A stretch of DNA of 5,063 bases from NCBI GenBank assembly GCA_937925895.1, contig CALANC010000084.1:1-5063 (forward strand), read 5' to 3'. The position numbers and the translations under genes were made by a program. How positions within the stretch are numbered: position 1 is the stretch's first letter; each line of letters starts with the position of its first letter. Positions 1 through 4,663 of the stretch are shown here, in pieces. This DNA is from an uncultured Desulfobacterales bacterium. GTDB taxonomy: Bacteria > Desulfobacterota > Desulfobacteria > Desulfobacterales > UBA11574. The notes under the pieces were generated by a model that was not told the DNA's origin, searched no databases, and was given only the letters and a program-made list of their open reading frames with translations.

Positions 1-21
1 ATATATTGTGGTTTTTTTTTC

Positions 22-48
22 TTGACACACAAAATATTTTATCTTAAT
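22..48 (+). promoter_or_regulatory. Possible promoter of the first small cysteine-rich gene
   Basis: A perfect -35 box TTGACA lies at 22-27. The best -10 candidates are CTTAAT at 43-48 (4 of 6, 15-bp spacer) and AATCAT at 46-51 (4 of 6, 18-bp spacer). Neither pairing is ideal. A second TTGACA at 64-69 has no acceptable -10 at normal spacing. The surrounding DNA is very AT-rich, so chance matches are likely. Confidence 0.25.
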
Positions 49-109
49 CATTTCCAAAAAAATTTGACATATCAATAATTTAAAAAAGAAGGCCACAAGG
101 ATGGCATGA

Positions 110-262
110 ATGAGCAAATCTTTAATTAAATGCCCCAAAGATCCGAAAATGAAATACTATCGTGAAGCATGCGAAGAAATTTTCCGAAAGGGTGACATTC
201 GCAACTGGTGTAAAAGCTGTGAATTTTTTCAAGATCAAAAAAAGGCCGCCGGAGAAGTATAG
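110..262 (+). CDS. Small four-cysteine protein, 50 aa, unknown function
   Basis: This short ORF begins MSKSLIKCPKDPKMKYY and ends at TAG 260-262. I do not recognise a family. What can be seen is four cysteines (C8, C21, C34, C37) spaced C-x12-C-x12-C-x2-C, with the last pair in the motif WCKSCEFF. That pattern fits binding of one zinc ion or an iron-sulfur centre, but this is inference. The protein is lysine-rich, has no signal peptide or membrane segment, and is probably cytoplasmic. The start at 110 is chosen because an AAGG stretch at 97-100 precedes it at 9 bases, while the overlapping ATGs at 101 and 106 run into stops within 8 codons. A second small cysteine protein follows 113 bases later, on the same strand. 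Small size limits certainty that it is translated, but codon use looks natural. Confidence 0.6.
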   Translation: MSKSLIKCPKDPKMKYYREACEEIFRKGDIRNWCKSCEFFQDQKKAAGEV

Positions 263-375
263 CCGTTTATTATCCTAATTATTCTGTTGCTTGACATTTC
301 TAAGATCCAAAAAACGATATGAATTAATTTGTCTTTGTAAATACGGTTTGGTTTTTACTTAAAAGAGGGGGCGAT

Positions 376-564
376 ATGATTTCTTCTCCATGTGCAGACT
401 GTAATAAGAAAAATCAACCCAAAGAAGTTTGTGCAGAAGATTGTAAACTATTACATGCTGTGCAATACTATCAAATATCGATTAAAGACAGTTTTTCTTC
501 ACCTGCCATAGATTATACCGAAGAGGGACGGTTTTATTTAAACAATAAAGAAATTGTTTATTAG
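376..564 (+). CDS. Small four-cysteine protein, 62 aa, unknown function
   Basis: This 62-aa ORF has a strong SD site (GAGGGG at 365-370) five bases before its ATG, which supports real translation. The N-terminal half carries four cysteines in the pattern C6-x2-C9-x9-C19-x3-C23, consistent with a compact zinc-binding knuckle. The C-terminal half (about residues 30-62) is cysteine-free and ends in an aromatic stretch, EEGRFYLNNKEIVY, that looks like a beta hairpin. There is no signal peptide or membrane helix. I do not recognise the family, and the cysteine spacing differs from the upstream 50-aa protein, so they are not obvious paralogues. A TTGACA box at 291-296 lies in the gap before it, but no good -10 box accompanies it. 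No convincing terminator follows. Confidence 0.65.
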   Translation: MISSPCADCNKKNQPKEVCAEDCKLLHAVQYYQISIKDSFSSPAIDYTEEGRFYLNNKEIVY

Positions 565-616
565 AACGTCTCTTTGAGGGAGCTTTGCCTGCCCTTACCA
601 TCTGCTTGGTTTTTGG

Positions 617-646
617 TTGACACCGCTGCGATTTTTCTAATATGTT
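617..646 (+). promoter_or_regulatory. Putative sigma70-type promoter of the CBS-ACT gene
   Basis: TTGACA at 617-622 (6 of 6) is followed after 18 bp by TATGTT at 641-646 (4 of 6). Transcription would begin near 653, giving a leader of roughly 75 bases before the ATG at 730. An alternative -10, TAATAT at 638-643, has a 15-bp spacer. This is the best conventional -35/-10 pair in the window, though assigned by eye. Confidence 0.45.
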
Positions 647-729
647 CAAATGGTTTTTATTTCGATAGTTAAGTGAGATGTTGCATTTATTTCCCATTCA
701 TTCCGTTTTATTTTGAAGGAGGTAACCTT

Positions 730-1404
730 ATGTACGTCGGCCGTATTATGCATACTGATTTAGTGACGGTGTCCCCTGATACTACCATGACAAAAGCTAA
801 AGATATTATTGATAAAAAGCGTATTCACCATCTTCTGGTGGTAAATGATAAGAAAGATTTGATTGGATTGGTTTCAGATAGAGATCTTAAGCAAAGTTGG
901 GCCTCGTCCGCCACAGCGCTAAGCATCCACGAGCTTAACTATTTGTTAGCACAATTGACTGTTGAGATGATCATGACCAAAAAGATCATTACCATTTCAC
1001 CCGGTACAACCATTGAACGTGCCGCACTCATAATGCAAGAAAACCGGATTAACGCTCTACCGGTAACAGAGGCAGAAAAACTCGTAGGAATCATTACAAC
1101 CAATGATGTCATGAAAGTGCTGCTTCGCGCCATCGGTTTTGGTGAGGGAAGTACGCGTTTCGCCGTGTTGGTCGAAGATCGGATTGGGGTCGTGGCTGAA
1201 GTATCAAAGCTTCTGAAAGAACAAAAGATCAATATTCGGAGTCTGGTCACCTGGCCGGAGGAAAATCATCCAGGTATTTACCAGTTGGTCATAAGGGTGG
1301 CTGCTCAGGATGGAGAAATAGCGGTTTCAGTATTAAAAGATGGTGGTTTCAATGTATTGACGGAATACGTGCAGGATATTACATCATACCTTCCAAAAAC
1401 ATAA
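730..1404 (+). CDS. AcuB-like CBS-CBS-ACT domain protein, 224 aa
   Basis: This is a cytoplasmic regulatory protein with two CBS domains followed by an ACT domain, the layout of the AcuB (acetoin utilisation) family, whose usual length is about 210-225 aa. CBS1 spans about residues 5-56, with the typical strand-turn LIGLVSDRDL at 44-53. CBS2 spans about 78-131, with LVGIITTNDV at 118-127; T/S-x-x-D ends of this kind often contact the ribose of bound adenine nucleotides. ACT begins near residue 143 (RFAVLVEDRIGVVAEV at 143-158) and runs to about 215; such domains usually bind small ligands, often amino acids. By family analogy it senses nucleotide or energy state; the partner is unknown. The start at 730 is chosen over an in-frame ATG at 673 because AAGGAGGT at 716-723 is a near-perfect SD site 6 bases upstream, and the extra 19 residues look unlike a CBS N-terminus. 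No acetoin genes adjoin it, so the acuB name is not applied. Confidence 0.93.
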   Translation: MYVGRIMHTDLVTVSPDTTMTKAKDIIDKKRIHHLLVVNDKKDLIGLVSDRDLKQSWASSATALSIHELNYLLAQLTVEMIMTKKIITISPGTTIERAALIMQENRINALPVTEAEKLVGIITTNDVMKVLLRAIGFGEGSTRFAVLVEDRIGVVAEVSKLLKEQKINIRSLVTWPEENHPGIYQLVIRVAAQDGEIAVSVLKDGGFNVLTEYVQDITSYLPKT

Positions 1405-1542
1405 TCTGAATATTTAGAAAACCATACGATTTGCTGTTGCAGTTCAATGACAAAAGAAGAACCCACCGGCCTGAGGTGAACCTTGCTTTTTCAGGTTTGG
1501 CGTTTGTGTAAGATTGTAAATAATACGTAAAAAAATTTGGCC

Positions 1543-1570
1543 TTTCCGATAAAAAATTGCCTGGTACAAT
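1543..1570 (+). promoter_or_regulatory. Putative extended -10 promoter of epmA
   Basis: TGGTACAAT at 1562-1570 is an extended -10 element: TG, one base, then TACAAT at 1565-1570, matching TATAAT at 5 of 6. The -35 region is weak (TTTCCG at 1543-1548, 3 of 6, 16-bp spacer), as is common with extended -10 promoters. The start site would fall near 1577, about 20 bases before the GTG at 1596 and 55 before the ATG at 1632. Confidence 0.4.
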
Positions 1571-1595
1571 CTTGATATTTACCTAAAATTTTCTT

Positions 1596-2552
1596 GTGAA
1601 TTTAAGCGAAAATTCTGAAACTGTTCGATCCATGGACAATTATAGACAATCAACGATAAAAAAAAACCTTTTGTTAAGGGCCGGGGTCATTCAGGCTGTC
1701 CGCAAATATTTCATTGATAACAACTATCTTGAAATCGAAACACCTCACCGTATTCCCGCTCCCGCACCTGAAGCAAACATAGATGTCGAAATTTCAGGTG
1801 ATTGGTATTTACATCCTTCTCCGGAACTGTGCATGAAAAGGTTGCTTGCGGCCGGATTTAAAAAAATTTTCCAGATCTGCCGTTGTTTCCGACAAAAGGA
1901 ACGGGGCATCCGACATCTGCCCGAACTGACCCTGCTGGAATGGTATACCGCCGGCTGCGACTATTTAGAGATGATGAACCAGTGTGAAGAATTGATAAGA
2001 TTTATATCCATCAGTGAAGGTTTCGGAGATGCTTTGGTGTATCAGGGGGTAAACATCGATCTGAATACCCCCTGGCCGAGAATGTCGGTGGATGAGGCTT
2101 TCCACAAATTCTCTTCGATCTCTATGAAAATGGCTCTCCAAGAAGATCGGTTCGACGAAGTGATGGTTACCGATATTGAAACGAATCTCGGTCTTGAAAA
2201 ACCGGTTTTTCTTTATGATTATCCGGCGACGTTTTCCTCTCTGGCGAAGCTAAAATTAAAGGACCGTTCCCTGGCCGAACGATTCGAACTTTACATCGGT
2301 GGCCTGGAGCTTTGTAACGGCTTCACCGAGCTCACTGATGCTGTTGAGCAAAGAAGGCGGTTTGAAAAGGAACAACGAAACCGCATCGAATCTGAAAAAG
2401 ACGTTTATCCTTTACCCGAAAAATTTCTACAGGCATTACCGTCTATGCCCGAGGCAGCCGGCAACGCACTCGGTTTGGACCGGCTGGTTATGCTTTTTGC
2501 AGATACGGCTATAATTGATGATGTCGTGGCATTTACACCTGAAGAGCTTTAA
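1596..2552 (+). CDS. epmA: EF-P--(R)-beta-lysine ligase EpmA (GenX/PoxA/YjeA)
   Basis: EpmA is a paralogue of class II lysyl-tRNA synthetase that keeps only the catalytic core. In E. coli it activates (R)-beta-lysine with ATP and attaches it to a conserved lysine of elongation factor P, helping ribosomes through polyproline stretches. All three class II motifs are visible. Motif 1 surrounds YLEIETP at 44-50. Motif 2 is CFRQKERGIRHLPELTLLEW at 97-116, preceded by LHPSPELCMKRLLAAG at 72-87, which closely resembles E. coli EpmA. Motif 3 is ALGLDRLVML at 291-300, with the ATP-contacting arginine at 296. GGLELCNGFTEL at 235-246 fits the substrate pocket. No N-terminal anticodon-binding OB domain is present, and 318 aa matches the family (about 325). 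The start is uncertain: the GTG at 1596 and ATG at 1632 (306 aa) both lack a clear SD site. Neither efp nor the lysine 2,3-aminomutase gene epmB is adjacent. A tRNA-Lys synthetase role is unlikely. Confidence 0.95.
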   Translation: MNLSENSETVRSMDNYRQSTIKKNLLLRAGVIQAVRKYFIDNNYLEIETPHRIPAPAPEANIDVEISGDWYLHPSPELCMKRLLAAGFKKIFQICRCFRQKERGIRHLPELTLLEWYTAGCDYLEMMNQCEELIRFISISEGFGDALVYQGVNIDLNTPWPRMSVDEAFHKFSSISMKMALQEDRFDEVMVTDIETNLGLEKPVFLYDYPATFSSLAKLKLKDRSLAERFELYIGGLELCNGFTELTDAVEQRRRFEKEQRNRIESEKDVYPLPEKFLQALPSMPEAAGNALGLDRLVMLFADTAIIDDVVAFTPEEL

Positions 2553-2576
2553 TGCCAAAATAATATGAGCAACATC

Positions 2577-2605
2577 TTTACAAATTGGTTTAAAATTGAT
2601 TTAAA
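2577..2605 (+). promoter_or_regulatory. Putative promoter of the duplicated Cys4-module gene
   Basis: TTTACA at 2577-2582 (5 of 6 to the -35 consensus) and TTTAAA at 2600-2605 (4 of 6 to the -10) are separated by exactly 17 bp. The -10 forms the start of the left arm of a perfect 12-bp inverted repeat. The predicted start site is near 2612, leaving a very short leader of about 20-30 bases. Confidence 0.35.
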
Positions 2606-2631
2606 GTCATTCATACCTAAATGACTTTAAA
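2600..2631. repeat. Perfect 12-bp inverted repeat, possible operator
   Basis: The arms are TTTAAAGTCATT (2600-2611) and AATGACTTTAAA (2620-2631), separated by 8 bases. It ends four bases before the GTG at 2635. It is AT-rich and is not followed by a T-run, so it does not look like a rho-independent terminator for epmA. Because it overlies the putative -10 box and start site, an operator for a dimeric repressor is the more attractive reading. In a transcript reading through from epmA it could instead fold over the start region. Confidence 0.6.
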
Positions 2632-2634
2632 ATT

Positions 2635-3030
2635 GTGGAAAAAATGGAAAACGAAGAAGCCAAACCAGAGGAAGACATCGATTGGGAGAACCGCACACTG
2701 TGCATCGATGAAAGCTGTATCGGCGTGATCGGTCCTGATGGCCGGTGTAAAGAGTGTGGCAAACCTTATGACAGCAAACAGAAGGAAAGCGCCCCCCCAG
2801 AAAAACAATTGGATGTGTCTGACACAGATGAAGAACTCGCTGAAGATGAAGAATTCACTGAAGATGAAGAATTCACTGAGGATGAAGAATTCGCTGAGGA
2901 TGAAGAGTCTGAATCTAAGGAAGATATCGATTGGGAAACCCGCACACTATGCCTCGATGAGAGCTGCATTGGGGTGATTGGCCCTGATGGGCGATGCAAA
3001 GAGTGTGGCAAACCTTATGCAGAAGAATAA
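2635..3030 (+). CDS. Acidic protein with two Cys4 zinc-ribbon-like modules, 131 aa
   Basis: The protein contains a 33-residue module twice, at 13-45 and 96-128, differing at only two positions. Each module has DIDWE near its start, then four cysteines spaced C-x4-C-x9-C-x2-C (C23, C28, C38, C41 and C106, C111, C121, C124) around the loop IGVIGPDGRCKECGKPY. This strongly suggests one zinc ion per module. I believe similar short modules recur in deltaproteobacterial proteins, but cannot verify this here. Between them lies a very acidic linker: 24 of the 37 residues from 63 to 99 are Asp or Glu, including five hexapeptide repeats of the type DEEFTE at 65-94. There is no signal peptide or membrane segment. 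The linker is probably disordered and the modules may bind a partner; function is unknown. Translation may start at the GTG 2635 or at the ATG 2644 (128 aa). Neither has a good SD site. The gene stands alone. Confidence 0.8.
   Translation: MEKMENEEAKPEEDIDWENRTLCIDESCIGVIGPDGRCKECGKPYDSKQKESAPPEKQLDVSDTDEELAEDEEFTEDEEFTEDEEFAEDEESESKEDIDWETRTLCLDESCIGVIGPDGRCKECGKPYAEE
2827..2916 (+). repeat. In-frame 18-bp tandem repeat, five units
   Basis: Five 18-base units encode DEELAE, DEEFTE, DEEFTE, DEEFAE and DEESES. The three central units are nearly identical at base level, each containing GATGAAGAATTC, while the outer two have drifted. Such in-frame repeats change copy number by slippage without breaking the frame, so the linker length may vary between strains. 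Confidence 0.85.
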
Positions 3031-3032
3031 TT

Positions 3033-3060
3033 CATCAAATCTTTTCTGATGTGTTTTTTT
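3033..3060 (+). terminator. Weak candidate rho-independent terminator
   Basis: CATCA at 3033-3037 pairs with TGATG at 3047-3051 across a 9-base loop, followed two bases later by seven T (3054-3060). It sits directly after the stop codon of the Cys4-module gene. The stem is only 5 bp, so termination may be inefficient. Confidence 0.4.
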
Positions 3061-3185
3061 AAGTTTGAAGATAAGGAAACTGTCGGCTGAACCTCTCCTT
3101 TTGTCCCCTTTCATTAATTACAAATTTTTTCATAATTCTTTTTATTTTCCTTACGCAATGGTAAAAAAGTGTTAAAAGATTCGAG

Positions 3186-3374
3186 ATGGGGTATCTGATA
3201 CTAATTTTAATATCTATCTGTTTTGCAGGTTTGCTATATTTAATTGCTGACAAAAGAGGTGCAAATAAAATCTATTGGGCAATAATGGGGTTTTTTTTCG
3301 GGCCCTTTGCCATTCCTTTTGTGTTTTTCGCCAAAAAGGTTGATCCAACAAACACTTCAGATAGGGGAATATAG
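3186..3374 (+). CDS. Small two-helix membrane protein, 62 aa
   Basis: Two hydrophobic segments fill most of the protein: residues about 3-21 and 29-49. They are joined by a short polar turn, ADKRGANK (21-28), and followed by AKK and a polar tail of about 11 residues. The second segment contains FFFGPFAIPF, in which Gly-Pro and a later Pro kink the helix. Small inner-membrane proteins with an A-D-K-x-G turn, a Trp at the start of helix 2 and a G-P-F core are common in bacteria, but I cannot name a characterised member. The ATG at 3186 is the only in-frame start before an upstream stop at 3162. It lacks a good SD site, so expression may be low or leader-dependent. The stop codon sits inside the loop of a strong terminator, so the transcript ends with this gene. 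It is separate from the LemA operon. Confidence 0.65.
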   Translation: MGYLILILISICFAGLLYLIADKRGANKIYWAIMGFFFGPFAIPFVFFAKKVDPTNTSDRGI

Positions 3375-3391
3375 GATGTCCCCTATTTTTT
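3361..3391 (+). terminator. Rho-independent terminator overlapping the end of the small membrane gene
   Basis: ATAGGGGA at 3361-3368 pairs perfectly with TCCCCTAT at 3379-3386 across a 10-base loop. A run of six T (3386-3391) follows. The left arm is made by codons for residues 59-61 of the membrane protein, and the TAG stop (3372-3374) is in the loop. This is the clearest terminator in the window and insulates the DUF2089-LemA operon from upstream transcription. Confidence 0.8.
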
Positions 3392-3420
3392 ATTAAGATG
3401 ATATTACTTTTTATTTTAAT

Positions 3421-3454
3421 AAAATTAAAAAATATCTTGAAATATTTTAATTTT
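3421..3454. repeat. AT-only imperfect palindrome upstream of the DUF2089 gene
   Basis: AAAATTAAAA at 3421-3430 is the exact reverse complement of TTTTAATTTT at 3445-3454. Inside them TAT (3433-3435) pairs with ATA (3442-3444) around CTTGAA, with two unpaired A on the left side. The region is almost pure A and T, so part of this symmetry could arise by chance. It ends 28 bases before the DUF2089 start codon. Confidence 0.4.
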
Positions 3455-3464
3455 ATGTTAGGCT
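3437..3464 (+). promoter_or_regulatory. Tentative promoter of the DUF2089-LemA operon
   Basis: TTGAAA at 3437-3442 (5 of 6) stands 16 bp before TAGGCT at 3459-3464 (3 of 6). TG at 3456-3457 gives an extended -10 arrangement. A promoter is needed here because a strong terminator lies just upstream, but this exact pairing is weak. The -35 box would sit in the centre of the AT-only palindrome. Confidence 0.25.
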
Positions 3465-3482
3465 TATGGTTAGAGGGAAGAA

Positions 3483-3836
3483 ATGAACATTACAGAATGT
3501 CCTTGTTGCCAACAAAAGCTAAGAATCAAAAAGGTGGCGTGTTTGAAATGTAATATCAGCATTGAAGGTGGTTTTTATTCGTCCCCATTGTTTTCGTTAT
3601 CAGAGGAGCATCAGACATTTATAGAACTATTCCTTCTAAGCAGTGGAAGTCTAAAAGAAATGGCACAGATTTTGAGCATCACCTACCCAACAGTGAGAAC
3701 GCGATTGAATGAGATTATCATGGCTTTGAAAAATGAGATGAAAGATCGGGAGGATTATAAAAAGAAATTGCTGGAGAAGGTGGAACAAGGTAAAATCAGC
3801 CCCGAAAAAGCGGCTCAGATCATAAGGAGTTTGTAG
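3483..3836 (+). CDS. DUF2089 family protein: zinc ribbon, HTH, SHOCT-like tail
   Basis: This 117-aa protein fits the DUF2089 family in layout and length. A zinc ribbon is formed by C6-x2-C9 and C20-x2-C23, with an extra cysteine at 8. A central helix-turn-helix-like region follows: LSEEHQTFIELFLLSSGSL (39-57), then MAQILSITYPTVRTRLNEI (60-78), where ITYPTVRTRL has the look of a recognition helix in a sigma-region-4-like fold. The last 25 residues contain LLEKVEQGKISPEKAAQII (96-114), a short helix pair of the SHOCT-like type that caps DUF2089 proteins and, as I recall, LiaX/YvlB-type envelope stress proteins. A cytoplasmic DNA-binding regulator is the natural inference, but the molecular role of the family is not established. 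The SD site GAGGGAAG (3473-3480) lies two bases before the ATG. The lemA1 gene follows after 9 bases, so the pair is almost certainly co-transcribed. Confidence 0.9.
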   Translation: MNITECPCCQQKLRIKKVACLKCNISIEGGFYSSPLFSLSEEHQTFIELFLLSSGSLKEMAQILSITYPTVRTRLNEIIMALKNEMKDREDYKKKLLEKVEQGKISPEKAAQIIRSL

Positions 3837-3845
3837 AGGAGACAG

Positions 3846-4655
3846 ATGATGGATGATCTGCAAAACATTAGCAAAATGTTAGAAGATGGCAAAATCACAG
3901 AAGTACAAGCGGAAATTTTAAAAGATGCCTTCCAAGAATCTGAAAATAGGAAACAAAAAATCAAGGTGGACGTGGATCAACTGAAAAAACATCGAAAGAA
4001 GAAAGGAAATCAATTTACGGCATATTTCTTTTTGCTATTGTTAACTTTGACTGTTGGAACGGTCTTCATAACGAGGACACTATTGAGCGGAACAGCGATG
4101 TTTTTTCTGATCGTTTTTGTCTTACTCATTGTTACAACCACCTGGATTATTCTCTTACTTTTCTATAATAATTTGGCCGGTAAAGAAGAACAGGTACATC
4201 AAGCCTGGGCAAATGTCGAGGCTGAATATCAAAGACGGTTAGATCTTATTCCTGCTTTGACACAGGCGTCTCAGGATTATGCAGAGCATGAAAAACAAAC
4301 CTTCAATGAAGTAACCAAAGCAAGAGGTTATGCTCGGTCGGCATTGGAAAAGGTTGATTTAAAGGATTTGTCTAAGGAAAACGAACTTGAAGGATTCGAA
4401 GAAGCTCAGAGCCATCTAAATTTGCACTTAAAGCAGATGTCCGCCCTGGCAGAAAAATATCCTGATTTGAAATCAAATGTTAATTTTTTAACGATTCAAA
4501 ACCAGATAGAGGAAACAGAGAATGCTGTCACTTATGCTCGACAGCAATTTAATCAAAGGGTTGGTATTTATAACAAATGGACAAGAATCTTTCCGGCGAA
4601 TTTAATGGCGGCACTATTCCACTTTAAAACCAAACCTTATTTCCAAAAGAGGTAA
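3846..4655 (+). CDS. LemA family protein with SHOCT-like N-terminus and two membrane segments
   Basis: The C-terminal part (about 105-265) is a clear LemA domain, a long antiparallel helical bundle. Landmarks are YNNL (107-110), QAWANVEAEYQRRLDLIPAL (119-138), a central coiled region, a YPDLKSNVNFLTIQNQIEET stretch, and FPANLMAALFHFKTKPYF near the end. LemA proteins are membrane-anchored and of poorly known function; several are tied to envelope stress or linked genetically to TPM-domain proteins. Unusually for the family, about 100 residues precede the domain. They hold a short helical motif MLEDGKITEVQAEILKDAF (11-29), a basic stretch KKHRKKK (47-53), and two hydrophobic segments (about 57-75 and 84-106) instead of one. 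The basic stretch argues for a cytoplasmic N-terminus, and two crossings would return the LemA domain to the cytoplasm. The start may be ATG 3846 or 3849; GAGGAG at 3836-3841 is 4 or 7 bases away, slightly favouring 3849. It overlaps no gene, and lemA2 follows after 8 bases. Confidence 0.92.
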   Translation: MMDDLQNISKMLEDGKITEVQAEILKDAFQESENRKQKIKVDVDQLKKHRKKKGNQFTAYFFLLLLTLTVGTVFITRTLLSGTAMFFLIVFVLLIVTTTWIILLLFYNNLAGKEEQVHQAWANVEAEYQRRLDLIPALTQASQDYAEHEKQTFNEVTKARGYARSALEKVDLKDLSKENELEGFEEAQSHLNLHLKQMSALAEKYPDLKSNVNFLTIQNQIEETENAVTYARQQFNQRVGIYNKWTRIFPANLMAALFHFKTKPYFQKR

Positions 4656-4663
4656 GGATAATA

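Noticed and set aside
576..596. Hairpin GAGGG/CCCTT after the second small cysteine gene
   Set aside because: The stem is short with a G-T pair and an 11-base loop, and it lacks an adjacent T-run.
482..697. Open frame on the - strand, 71 codons
   Set aside because: It overlaps the well-supported 62-aa gene and the CBS promoter region, has no SD site or recognisable motif, and looks like a shadow.
673..729. N-terminal extension of the CBS-ACT protein to an upstream ATG
   Set aside because: The added 19 residues do not fit a CBS start, and a near-perfect SD site points to the ATG at 730.
1447..1479. Ten-codon ORF upstream of epmA, possible leader peptide
   Set aside because: There is no SD site, no runs of a regulatory amino acid, and no attenuator-like hairpin with a T-run after it.
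1470..1495. Hairpin CCTGA/TCAGG after the CBS-ACT gene
   Set aside because: It is a 5-bp stem with a 16-base loop and no T-run downstream, too weak to call a terminator.
1596..2552. Lysyl-tRNA synthetase as the identity of epmA
   Set aside because: The anticodon-binding N-terminal domain is absent and the length and motif wording match EpmA.
2827..2916. Tandem repeat as a CRISPR-like array
   Set aside because: Units are 18 bases with no spacers and lie in frame in a coding sequence, so this is a protein repeat.
2766..3011. Serine-rich open frame on the - strand, 81 codons
   Set aside because: The serine run is just the complement of the Asp/Glu repeat codons of the + strand gene.
3059..3253. 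Open frame on the - strand, 64 codons, basic peptide
   Set aside because: It overlaps the start of the small membrane protein, and no family or ribosome site is visible. It is possible but unsupported.
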